A DNA stretch of 64,000 bases from Pantoea sp. IMH. Lineage in GTDB: Bacteria > Pseudomonadota > Gammaproteobacteria > Enterobacterales > Enterobacteriaceae. How positions within the stretch are numbered: position 1 is the first letter of the stretch; every line of letters begins with the position of its first letter. A program made the position numbers and the translations under genes. Under the pieces are notes generated by a model. That model was given only the letters and a program-made list of their open reading frames with translations. It ran no database searches and had not been told where the DNA came from. Below are positions 24,210 through 31,999 of the stretch, one piece after another. The stretch is from assembly GCF_000599885.1 (NCBI RefSeq), contig NZ_JFGT01000005.1, positions 558,001 to 622,000 of the forward strand, in the 5' to 3' direction.

Positions 24210-26786
24210 TTACTGATTGCTTATTCTGATCCAGCGCCAGGGCGCTTCGGCCAGTTGCTGATAATAACGACGCAGGCGCGCGGAGGTCAGACTGTTAAGC
24301 ATCTCCTGCGTCAGCACTGGTAGCGTTAGCTGCTGCTTCTGCCACGCGCTCAGCACCGCATCCAGGTTCTCCGGCAGCGTTTCGCCCTCAACCAGCCGGA
24401 GCGTCCGGGCTTTTTCCTGAAGCGCTTCTGTCGTTATCTGGCAGATAACGTCGGCCATTCCGGCGATAAACTCCCCGATCTCCCAGTAAAGTTGTTCAGC
24501 GGTAAACGTGGCCGACTGAAGCGCAAACAGCACGCCCGCCGCGCCTGCTGACTGATGAAAGCGACAGCTGACCACATAGCCAGTCTGTTTTTCCATCCTG
24601 AACTGCTGAAAAAAAGGGGGTTCAGCAAAGGCGGCAATGAGCTGCCAGGCAGCCAGACATACGGCGTCGTGTTCTGCCAGCGGACAGAAAAGCAGTACTG
24701 CCGCGTCAGGGCTTTTGGTCGGAAAGAGATAGCGCGCCGCCTCCTGCGCCTCAGCCTTGAGTTCAGCCGGTGCCTGTGACGCACCGGGGGGCTGAGGGAA
24801 GGGGAACTGACCCGGAAAACGGGAAAGCAGCCGCGACAGCGCCAGGTAAAGCGCCTTATCGCCGCCGTAAAGCGTGGCTTCCCAGCCCACAGCAGAGAGG
24901 CTGATTGCAGAAAGGGGCGCCGGCTCGTTGAGCAGAAGTGTGCCAGCTGGCCTGTCAGCGCCGGATGAAACAGGGGTAAAGGCATCTGCATGACTTCCTG
25001 CCTGCCGCTGGTGAGTAATGGCGAGCGGCAGCGCGGCCAGCAAGGCCCGCACGGCGATATCCCCGCGCTGCTGCTGAGCGGCCCGCCGTGCCAGCCGCTC
25101 GCCCAGGGCGATATCAGCAGCGGCGGGAGCGCGGAGCCGGTTGTTCATCTCATTCAGCGCCGCCAGCATCAGCGCCTGGCTGCCGCTCAGCCGCAGCAGC
25201 CAGCTTCCCTGACGGCGCTCAAAATGCAGTTCACCGCCCTGATGCCGGCATGCGCCGCTGATTGTCTGCAAAACGGCGTCAGTCAGTGCCGCCTGGGCTG
25301 CGGAAAGCCCGCCGTTTATCGGATTTAAGAGCAGCACCGGAGCGCATAACGCGGGAAAATGGCTCAGCGGTACGCGTTCTGCCGGGAGAGAAGGCGGCAC
25401 GGGCAGCGGGCTGTCGGCAAAAGTCAGTCCGGCGTTCTCCGCCCAGGTATCCGGCACCAGCAATTTTTCCGGGGCACGCCCGGCGCTGAGATTGAGCATA
25501 AACCCCTGCACGGTAACACTCTCTGCCACGGCGTCGGCAGAGATGTGCAGACGCGTCATCGTCTCCGGCCTGAGCTGACGCAGCAGATCCGGCCATGCAT
25601 CTGACTGCGCGAGCATCTCTTCTGTTGCGGGCGGCAGGCCAAAGGCCTGCGCACGTAACCGATCCAGAGAGGAGAGACGGGCGAACCGGCGGCAGGAAAG
25701 GGCGGCGTAGTGATGCAGCTGTTGCGCCGTCAGGCTGGACAGCAGCTTCAGCCAGTGGCCGAAAAGCGCCTCCACGGCGGCCGGGACAGATGCTACAGCC
25801 TCACTTTTAACATCTGCACTGTCGCACAGATGGAAAACAACGCTAATGACTGCCTGCGCATCGCTGCGATAAGGCTCCAGCAGGTCGATCTCATCGCACA
25901 GCCCGTGCGCTCTGAGCGTTGCCAGCAGGCTGTGGCTGGCTGTGTCGCCGAGCAACTCCTGTAACAGGCTGAACGTCTGCGGTTCGGGCGATGCGATAAG
26001 AAAACTGAACTGCAGACGTTCCGCGCCCGGCAGTTGCAGCCTGAACTGCCGCTCCGGGCGCAATACCAGCGCGGGCGGCCATGCGGAAGGAGGCAGACGC
26101 GCGGTGCTGTCCGCTGCTGACCAGCCCGCCTGCGGGGTAGCCTGCTGAAACTCTCCACCCCAGGTGGCGGCAAGCTGGCGGAGTTCCGCCAGCGACTGTG
26201 GCCCTTGTAGCCAGAGCGTCAGCCGCGCCGTATGGAAAAACTGCTGGTGATAGGCCCGCAGCGCCTGCCGCAGCGCAGGCAAATCCTGACCAAAATGCGT
26301 CTGGCTGCCGACGTGGAAACGGTGCAGGGGATGAGGCGCGGCAAAAGCCTTGCTGAGGGCGGCTTCACTCAGCGTTTCGCGATGCTGCGCCAGCATGCGA
26401 TATTCCGCGTCAATGGCCGCGGCTTCCTGACGGATGGCCTCCGTCGTCAGCAGCGGACGCTGTAGCATATCCACCAGTCTCGCCGTGGCGTCAGGCAGAT
26501 CCGGCGCAGCAACCTCAACGAACCAGGCGGTAGAGGCGGCCTGCGTGGTGGCATTGAGCCGTCCTCCCCTGGCCGGCGTCCAGGCCATCAGCCGCTCTTC
26601 GCCCTGAAAGCGCTCGCTGCCTGCAAACAGCACGTGCTCCAGCAGATGCGCCAGGCCCGGCCACGCCTCCGGTTCGTGCAGGCTCCCTGCGGAGAGGTGT
26701 ACCAACGCTGACGCCTGCGTGGCGCCAGGATCCTGACGCAGATTGACCAGAAGACCGTTAGCCAGCCGGTACTGTGCGGCGTGCAT
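24210..26786 (-). CDS. pqqF: PqqF, M16-family zinc protease
   Basis: 858 residues, longer than the Klebsiella PqqF of roughly 760 that I recall. The inverted zinc site HxxEH is at His47-Glu50-His51 (AHLLEHVLF), with the distal Glu region EAAAIDAEYRM about 75 residues on. The remaining three M16 domains are Ala/Leu-rich and less conserved, as in other PqqF proteins. It is proposed to cut the cross-linked Glu-Tyr out of PqqA (with or without PqqG-type partners). It is the last gene of the pqq operon, 9 bases after pqqE, and has a weak ribosome site. Confidence 0.9.
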   Translation of the reverse strand: MHAAQYRLANGLLVNLRQDPGATQASALVHLSAGSLHEPEAWPGLAHLLEHVLFAGSERFQGEERLMAWTPARGGRLNATTQAASTAWFVEVAAPDLPDATARLVDMLQRPLLTTEAIRQEAAAIDAEYRMLAQHRETLSEAALSKAFAAPHPLHRFHVGSQTHFGQDLPALRQALRAYHQQFFHTARLTLWLQGPQSLAELRQLAATWGGEFQQATPQAGWSAADSTARLPPSAWPPALVLRPERQFRLQLPGAERLQFSFLIASPEPQTFSLLQELLGDTASHSLLATLRAHGLCDEIDLLEPYRSDAQAVISVVFHLCDSADVKSEAVASVPAAVEALFGHWLKLLSSLTAQQLHHYAALSCRRFARLSSLDRLRAQAFGLPPATEEMLAQSDAWPDLLRQLRPETMTRLHISADAVAESVTVQGFMLNLSAGRAPEKLLVPDTWAENAGLTFADSPLPVPPSLPAERVPLSHFPALCAPVLLLNPINGGLSAAQAALTDAVLQTISGACRHQGGELHFERRQGSWLLRLSGSQALMLAALNEMNNRLRAPAAADIALGERLARRAAQQQRGDIAVRALLAALPLAITHQRQAGSHADAFTPVSSGADRPAGTLLLNEPAPLSAISLSAVGWEATLYGGDKALYLALSRLLSRFPGQFPFPQPPGASQAPAELKAEAQEAARYLFPTKSPDAAVLLFCPLAEHDAVCLAAWQLIAAFAEPPFFQQFRMEKQTGYVVSCRFHQSAGAAGVLFALQSATFTAEQLYWEIGEFIAGMADVICQITTEALQEKARTLRLVEGETLPENLDAVLSAWQKQQLTLPVLTQEMLNSLTSARLRRYYQQLAEAPWRWIRISNQ

Positions 26787-26795
26787 GACGGGAGG

Positions 26796-27929
26796 TTACT
26801 CTTTGAAAATCAGCTGAGAGTTCACGCGGTTGCGGAACTGCAGCTGGTTAATCTGCATGTTAGTGCAGTTTGCCTGCTCGCGCGCGGCGAGGATCTTGCC
26901 ATGATGCGGCGACTTGGCGCACACAGGATCGGCATTATCGGCATTCCCGGTCAGCATAAAGGCCTGACAGCGGCAGCCGCCAAAATCTTTCTCTTTTTCG
27001 GAGCAGGAGCGGCAGGGCTCGGGCATCCAGTCGAAGCCGCGAAACTTATTAAAGCCGAAGGAGTCATACCAGATTTCCTGCAGCGACTGCTCCAGCACCG
27101 ATGGAAATTGTACCGGCAGCTGACGCGCGCTGTGGCACGGCAGGGCGGTGCCTTCCGGCGTGACGCTGAGGAAAATCGCGCCCCAGCCACCCATGCAGCC
27201 TTTTGGACGCTCCTCGTAATAGTCGGGCGTCACAAACAGCAGATTAGCCAGGTTTCCGCTCGCGCTCATTTTTTCACGGTAGCGGTGAACCACGGCTTCG
27301 GCACGGGCGATCTGATCGCGCGTGGGCAGCAGGCCTTCGCGGTTCAGCTGCGCCCAGCCGTAAAACTGACAGGTCGCCAGTTCAACGTCGTCCGCTTCCA
27401 GCTCAATGCAGAGGTCGATAATCCGGTCAATCTGGTCGATGTTATGGCGATGCAGCACGAAGTTAAGCACCATCGGATAGCCGTGCGCCTTTACCGCTTT
27501 CGCCATCGCCAGCTTGGTCTGGAACGCTTTTTGCGATCCTGCCAGCGCGGCATTCAGCGTTTCATCGCTGGCCTGGAAGCTGATCTGAATATGATCGAGA
27601 CCCGCTTCAGCAAAAGCATCGATCTTTTTCTCGGTCAGCCCAATGCCGGAGGTGATCAGGTTGGTATAAAAACCGAGATCCCTGGCGGCGCGGATCAGCT
27701 CGGGCAGATCCTTGCGCACCAGGGGTTCGCCGCCGGAAAAGCCAAGCTGCACGGCGCCCATCTGGCGCGCCTGTTTGAAGACGTCGATCCACTGTGCAGT
27801 CGTCAGCTCCTTCTCCTGCTGGGCAAAGTCCAGCGGGTTGGAGCAGTAGGGACACTGCAACGGACAGCGGTAGGTTAGTTCAGCCAGCAGCCAGAGCGGC
27901 GGATTGACCTGAGGTTTAAGCAGGTTCAC
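26796..27929 (-). CDS. pqqE: PqqA peptide cyclase PqqE, radical SAM
   Basis: 377 residues. Cys22-Cys26-Cys29 (RCPLQCPYC) bind the radical-SAM [4Fe-4S] cluster; the C-terminal SPASM domain carries the further Cys set ([30 protein letters not shown]) for auxiliary clusters. The enzyme joins Glu15 and Tyr19 of PqqA by a C-C bond, the first step of PQQ formation. It overlaps pqqD by 14 nt, fitting the PqqD-PqqE partnership. Confidence 0.96.
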   Translation of the reverse strand: MNLLKPQVNPPLWLLAELTYRCPLQCPYCSNPLDFAQQEKELTTAQWIDVFKQARQMGAVQLGFSGGEPLVRKDLPELIRAARDLGFYTNLITSGIGLTEKKIDAFAEAGLDHIQISFQASDETLNAALAGSQKAFQTKLAMAKAVKAHGYPMVLNFVLHRHNIDQIDRIIDLCIELEADDVELATCQFYGWAQLNREGLLPTRDQIARAEAVVHRYREKMSASGNLANLLFVTPDYYEERPKGCMGGWGAIFLSVTPEGTALPCHSARQLPVQFPSVLEQSLQEIWYDSFGFNKFRGFDWMPEPCRSCSEKEKDFGGCRCQAFMLTGNADNADPVCAKSPHHGKILAAREQANCTNMQINQLQFRNRVNSQLIFKE

Positions 27930-28200
27930 GGAAAATTATCCACTTTTGTTCACAAGCCTGAATAAGAAAGGCTTTTACATCGTCATCCACGCCGCCCGCG
28001 TCGGGAAACTGCGCGTTCAGTACGGTAATCACTTCGCCAATGGAACGCTTGCCGTCCACCTGTTGCAGAATGGCGGTAGCGCTCTCGTTAAGCTTCGCCA
28101 TGCCTTCCGGATAGAGGATGACGTGGCAATCCTGCGCCTGCTCCCACTGTAAACGGTAGCCACGACGAAAGGCAGGAATCTGCTGGTCGTGAATCATCAT
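27916..28200 (-). CDS. pqqD: PqqA-binding chaperone PqqD
   Basis: 94 residues; RiPP recognition element that binds PqqA and presents it to PqqE. The family pattern is clear: [50 protein letters not shown]. The start overlaps the pqqC stop (TGATG), and the end overlaps pqqE, so three genes are translated as a chain. ATG at 28200 or 28197 are both possible. Confidence 0.95.
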   Translation of the reverse strand: MMIHDQQIPAFRRGYRLQWEQAQDCHVILYPEGMAKLNESATAILQQVDGKRSIGEVITVLNAQFPDAGGVDDDVKAFLIQACEQKWIIFREPA

Positions 28201-28967
28201 CAGAGCAGTCTCTCATGGTGCCATGCCATTTTATCGGTCACGGTGTGGTAAGGCGGGCGGTGCAGCTCGTAGGCCATAGTCATGGCATCCAGCATGCTCC
28301 AGAGAATATCCAGCTTGAACTGGAGGATCTCCAGCATCCGCTGCTGTTTTTCGACGGTATCGCAATAGGTCAGCGCCAGCGCCAGGCCATGCTCCACGTC
28401 GCGATTCGCCTGGCTCAGGCGGCTGCGGAAGTAGCCGTAGCCCTCTTCATCAATCCACTTGTAGTGCTGTGGCCAGCTGTCAAGGCGCGACTGATGGATC
28501 TGCGGCGCAAACAGCTCGGTCAGCGAACTGCAGGCCGCTTCCTGCCAGACGGCGCGGCGGGCGAAGCTGACGTAAGCATCAACGGCGAAGCGCACGCCGG
28601 GCAGCACCATACGCTGAGATAGTAGCAGATCGCGATTGAGGCCGACCGCTTCACCGAGCCGCAGCCAGGCTTCAATCCCGCCTTCGCTGCCTTCCTGTCC
28701 ATCATGGTCCAGAATACGCTGCACCCACTTACGGCGCGTCTGCGGATCCGGGCAGTTCGCCATGATCGCGGCATCCTTCAGCGGGATGCTGGTCTGATAA
28801 TAGAAACGGTTCGCCACCCACCCCTGGATCTGTTCACGCGTGCATTTCCCGTTGTGCATCGCCATATGGTAAGGGTGGTGGATATGATAGTAGGCGCCTT
28901 TGGCGCGCAGAGCCTGTTCGAACGCCTCGGGAGACATGGGCTCAGTAGCAATCCTGTCTGACTTCAT
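28200..28967 (-). CDS. pqqC: PQQ synthase PqqC
   Basis: 255 residues from ATG 28967; a TTG at 28988 would overlap pqqB and is less likely. Cofactor-free oxidase that carries out the last eight-electron ring closure to PQQ. Family segments: [75 protein letters not shown], and the [17 protein letters not shown] helix with active-site His/Tyr/Arg residues. The all-helical length of about 250 fits. Confidence 0.96.
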   Translation of the reverse strand: MKSDRIATEPMSPEAFEQALRAKGAYYHIHHPYHMAMHNGKCTREQIQGWVANRFYYQTSIPLKDAAIMANCPDPQTRRKWVQRILDHDGQEGSEGGIEAWLRLGEAVGLNRDLLLSQRMVLPGVRFAVDAYVSFARRAVWQEAACSSLTELFAPQIHQSRLDSWPQHYKWIDEEGYGYFRSRLSQANRDVEHGLALALTYCDTVEKQQRMLEILQFKLDILWSMLDAMTMAYELHRPPYHTVTDKMAWHHERLL

Positions 28968-28977
28968 CGTTATCTCG

Positions 28978-29889
28978 CTAAAGGTCAATTTGCATACCGT
29001 CCTGACTCACTTCGATGCCCAGCTGCGTCAGCGCCTGACGTTCAGCAGAGTCTTCAATCAGGATCGGATTAGTATTGTTGATATGAATAAGAATTTTGCG
29101 TCTGGCGGGCATGGAGGCGAGCAGCGCAATCAGCCCCTGCTCCTCCGCCAGCGCCAGATGGCCCATATCTTTGCCGGTGTTGCGGCCCACGCCAGTGGTC
29201 GCCAGCTCGTTATCCTGCCAGAGCGTGCCGTCGATCAGCAGGCAGTCCGCTTTTTTCATCCAGCCCAATAGCTCGCTGTCCGGCTCGCCCAGGCCGGGCG
29301 CATACAGCAGCGTACTGCCGCTGCGGGTATCTTCAATAAACAGCGCGACATTGTGGCCAGGCAGCGGCTTGCCGCGATAGCGCGAATAGGGCGGCGCATT
29401 GCTCAGCAACGGAATGGCGGTAAACCGCAGGGCAGGGCAGACCGCGACGGAAAAGGGAACGCCCGGCTGGATGGCGTGATGGGTAAGCCCACCGTTCCAG
29501 TGCGTCAGCATCGGGAAGACCGGAAAGCCGGTACTCAGATCGTCATGCACTTCCGGCGTGCACCAGACCTGATGAGGACAGCCTTCACGCAGGCTCAGAA
29601 GACCGGTCGTGTGGTCGATCTGACTGTCGGTCAGAATAATCGAGCCGATGGCGGTGCCGCGCAGCACGTCGGTTTTATGCAGGGCGGGCGTGGCCGCAAT
29701 CTGCTGGATAATATCGGGCGAGGCGTTACAGAGAACAAAGTTGATACCGTCATCGCTCAGCGCAATAGAGGATTGCGTGCGCGCCGAGGTTTTCAGGGTG
29801 CCGTTACGCACGCCCTGACAGTTTCTGCAATTGCAGTTCCACTGAGGGAAGCCGCCGCCTGCCGCAGAGCCGAGAACGTTAATCTGCAT
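28978..29889 (-). CDS. pqqB: PqqB, metallo-hydrolase-fold hydroxylase
   Basis: 303 residues of the metallo-beta-lactamase fold. Recent work on the family assigns it iron-dependent hydroxylation of the excised Glu-Tyr dipeptide. The N-terminal [26 protein letters not shown], with its Cys cluster, and [16 protein letters not shown] are diagnostic. The normal HxHxDH is replaced in this subfamily. Its ATG has little ribosome site; the pyrimidine-rich tail of an attenuator hairpin lies directly upstream. Confidence 0.95.
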   Translation of the reverse strand: MQINVLGSAAGGGFPQWNCNCRNCQGVRNGTLKTSARTQSSIALSDDGINFVLCNASPDIIQQIAATPALHKTDVLRGTAIGSIILTDSQIDHTTGLLSLREGCPHQVWCTPEVHDDLSTGFPVFPMLTHWNGGLTHHAIQPGVPFSVAVCPALRFTAIPLLSNAPPYSRYRGKPLPGHNVALFIEDTRSGSTLLYAPGLGEPDSELLGWMKKADCLLIDGTLWQDNELATTGVGRNTGKDMGHLALAEEQGLIALLASMPARRKILIHINNTNPILIEDSAERQALTQLGIEVSQDGMQIDL

Positions 29890-29918
29890 GTGTAGACCAG
29901 AAAAGAAGAAGGAGAAGA

Positions 29919-29940
29919 TGCCTGCGGCTGACCGCAGGCA
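29919..29940 (-). terminator. Attenuator-like hairpin between pqqA and pqqB
   Basis: TGCCTGCGG (29919-29927) and CCGCAGGCA (29932-29940), a perfect 9-bp stem with a 4-base loop. On the transcribed strand a pyrimidine-rich TCTTCTCCTTCTTCTTTTC follows. It begins only 7 bases after the pqqA stop and would leave pqqA much more abundant than the enzyme genes. Confidence 0.7.
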
Positions 29941-29946
29941 TAAGGC

Positions 29947-30018
29947 TTAGCGGTTGGAGATGTACAGCGTGACTTCCAGACCTAAGCGTAAATCAACGAA
30001 CTGAGGTTTAGTCCACAT
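29947..30018 (-). CDS. pqqA: PqqA precursor peptide of PQQ
   Basis: 23 codons, AGGAG six bases before the ATG at 30018. It begins MWTKP and carries Glu15 and Tyr19 in the conserved E-V-T-L-Y spacing whose side chains become the PQQ skeleton. It is ribosomally made, bound by PqqD, cross-linked by PqqE and then cut. It is too short for usual gene calling. First gene of the operon, followed by an attenuator-like hairpin. Confidence 0.96.
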   Translation of the reverse strand: MWTKPQFVDLRLGLEVTLYISNR

Positions 30019-30087
30019 AGTGAGGCTCCTTTGGTGTTAGCAATGGGTGAAACTGCGAACCTTAAGTTCGGCAGGTAATGCGCTTGT

Positions 30088-30118
30088 TGTCAAATAGCAA
30101 AAATTTGGCGCGCCAAAT
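30088..30118 (-). promoter_or_regulatory. pqqA promoter region: 16-bp palindrome next to a -35 box
   Basis: A consensus -35 TTGACA lies at 30093-30088 (minus strand), with only a weak -10 candidate 17-18 bases on. Ten bases upstream of it is the perfect palindrome ATTTGGCG-CGCCAAAT (30103-30118). A strong -35 with poor -10 next to a palindrome suggests a regulated, activator-dependent promoter. The regulator is unknown. Confidence 0.5.
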
Positions 30119-30199
30119 GTTGCGCTTCTGGTAAAACGATATCAACCCTTTAAGTTGCAGGGGTATAAACTGACTATAGTAGAGAATGTTCCAGCTGGT

Positions 30200-31252
30200 T
30201 CATTCTCCCCAGGTTTTTTTCAGTACGCCCAGCCAGTTACGCCAGCAGATTTTTTCAATCAGCGCCTCGCCGTAGCCCGCCGCCGCCATCGCCGCCGCCA
30301 GACGCGGCAGGCCGGCCACATCGCCCAGCGCATCCGGGACGCTGATGCCATCAAAATCGGAGCCGAAGCCGACATGATCTTCACCCAGTGCCGCGATCAG
30401 GCCATCCAGATGCCTGACGATATCGCTGAGAGGCGTATCGCCGTTGCGCTGACCATCGGTACGCAGAAACGCCGTGCCGAAATTGACCCCGACAAAGCCA
30501 CCGCTGGCGGCCACCGCCTCTAGCTGAGCGGCAGTCAGGTTGCGCGGCTGCTGACAGAGGGCGTGAACATTCGAATGGGTGGCAACCAGCGGCGCGCTGC
30601 TCTGTTCTGCGGTCTGCCAGAACGCTTTCTCATTCATATGGGAAAGGTCGATCAGCAGTTTTTTCTGATTGCAGATCCGTATCAGGTTAAGGCCTTCCGG
30701 CGTCAGTCCGTCACCGCTGTCGGGCGAGCCGGGAAAATCGCCCGTCACGCCGACGCCGAAGCGGTTAGGCAGATTCCACATCGGACCGATGCTGCGTAAC
30801 CCGGCGGCGATCCAGCCATCAAGCTGGTTCAGCTCGCCATCCAGCGCCTCTGCCCCTTCGATATGCAGCACCATTGCCAGCACGCCCGCCGCCATGCAGC
30901 GCTCAATCTCCGCCACGCTCCGGCAGATTTTCGCCCGGCCCGCTGAGCGCGCTTCAATGGCGTGCAGCAGGGCGATTTGTGCGTTGGTGATCGCCAGCGG
31001 ATCGTGCCGTGCCGGATCGTAGTTCTCGTTGCCCAGCATCACGTAGCGGGCCGGCGGAACAAAAACGGCAAACAGCCCGCCCGCCAGCCCGCCCAGACGA
31101 ATACGCCGCATATCAAGATGCCCGTCCAGCGTTCCGTCAAGAAACTGACCAACCGGATCGCGGGCAACATCCTGTAACCACAGGCGCAGCAGCAGATCGT
31201 TATGTCCGTCGAAAATGGGCGGGGATGAGGCAGGGCGGTGTGGCGTCATCAT
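30200..31252 (-). CDS. Membrane dipeptidase-type hydrolase (peptidase family M19)
   Basis: About 350 residues from ATG 31252. M19/renal dipeptidase fold: FDGHNDLLLRLW (the His and Asp of the HxD zinc motif), the bridging-Glu segment VLHIEGAEAL, IDLSHMNEKAFW and VATHSNVHALC with further zinc His residues, and DHVGFGSDFDGIS with the final Asp. It cleaves dipeptides, often with D-residues. Upstream starts (31327, 31360) exist, and none has a strong ribosome site. It is placed directly upstream of pqqA in the same direction; a role in processing the cut PqqA fragments is attractive but unproven. Confidence 0.85.
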   Translation of the reverse strand: MMTPHRPASSPPIFDGHNDLLLRLWLQDVARDPVGQFLDGTLDGHLDMRRIRLGGLAGGLFAVFVPPARYVMLGNENYDPARHDPLAITNAQIALLHAIEARSAGRAKICRSVAEIERCMAAGVLAMVLHIEGAEALDGELNQLDGWIAAGLRSIGPMWNLPNRFGVGVTGDFPGSPDSGDGLTPEGLNLIRICNQKKLLIDLSHMNEKAFWQTAEQSSAPLVATHSNVHALCQQPRNLTAAQLEAVAASGGFVGVNFGTAFLRTDGQRNGDTPLSDIVRHLDGLIAALGEDHVGFGSDFDGISVPDALGDVAGLPRLAAAMAAAGYGEALIEKICWRNWLGVLKKTWGE

Positions 31253-31426
31253 AGCGGGCAAATTGCGCTTATCCGGTAAGTAAGGGAAGGAGGGATGATA
31301 CTGCACAATGCGGATAGGGCGCTTCATTAAAACGTGCTGAAAAAAGCGGGAAATTGTCAACGCGGCGCGTCAGTTAACACGACTTTCGATTGTCGTTGCC
31401 ATCGCGATTCCTTCCGGTAACGGCAG

Positions 31427-31453
31427 GCAGCCCGGCCAGCGCCGCCGGGCTGC
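31427..31453. terminator. 10-bp stem-loop after the SelW-like gene
   Basis: GCAGCCCGGC (31427-31436) and GCCGGGCTGC (31444-31453) with a 7-base loop, 9 bases past the stop of the SelW-like gene. It is strong in pairing but has no T-run on the minus strand. Confidence 0.5.
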
Positions 31454-31461
31454 TTCTGCGC

Positions 31462-31740
31462 TTATTTATCATTATGGCCGAGATCCCGATCGGGAAAGCA
31501 GTAGTTTCTGACCCGCTGTTTTAACGCTTTCGCTTCGGGAAAGCCGCCATCCGCCTTGCGATCCCAGATCAGCGCATCGTCAATTTTCACCTGATAAATC
31601 CCGCCAGTGCCGGGCACCAGCGTCACCGAGGCGAGATCGGTGCTGAACGTTTGCAGTAATTCCTGAGCCATCCAGGCCGCACGCAGAAGCCAGTTGCACT
31701 GCGAGCAGTAGTGGATGGTGATAGCGGGAGAGGTTTTCAT
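31462..31740 (-). CDS. SelT/SelW/SelH-family (Rdx-type) protein
   Basis: 92 residues of the selenoprotein-W-like thioredoxin fold. The N-terminal beta strand leads into the redox motif CSQC (IHYCSQCNWLLRAAWMAQELL), with Cys where animal homologues have selenocysteine, and the core continues with SVTLVPGTGGIYQVKIDDALIWDRKADGGFPEAKALKQRVR, typical of this family. A thiol-redox role is inferred; no substrate is known. There is no SECIS or UGA codon. It lies upstream of the dipeptidase in the same direction but separated by a strong hairpin, so it is probably a separate unit. Confidence 0.85.
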   Translation of the reverse strand: MKTSPAITIHYCSQCNWLLRAAWMAQELLQTFSTDLASVTLVPGTGGIYQVKIDDALIWDRKADGGFPEAKALKQRVRNYCFPDRDLGHNDK

Positions 31741-31865
31741 GATGCAGGCTCAAAGAAGAAAAGAGCGGACATCTTCGGGTGACCGCGCCGTGCCTGTCAA
31801 GCGGGGGTGTTACAGGCGGTCGGCAGGAATTGTGAATAAATTGTGGAGGTAGTTGATATAGTAAA

Positions 31866-31880
31866 TCAAAATCATTATCA
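31866..31880 (+). promoter_or_regulatory. Fur box upstream of the haem uptake operon
   Basis: TCAAAAT-C-ATTATCA matches 12 of the 14 informative positions of the 7-1-7 Fur consensus, with an intact right half. It is 120 bases before the haem receptor ATG. Repression by Fur-Fe2+ is expected for this operon. Confidence 0.7.
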
Positions 31881-31999
31881 TTCGCGTTTATAACAGGTCA
31901 GGAAATGGCCGATGTCAGTCAGAGTGCGCAGCATCTTTTTTCAGCTTGGTCAGTGGACGCAGTGGAGTCGATACTAATAATGATGAAAGGCGTAGATAA

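Noticed and set aside
26781-27878. 365-codon plus-strand frame opposite pqqE
   Set aside because: The minus strand encodes complete PqqE with all cluster cysteines; the plus frame is a shadow caused by high GC.
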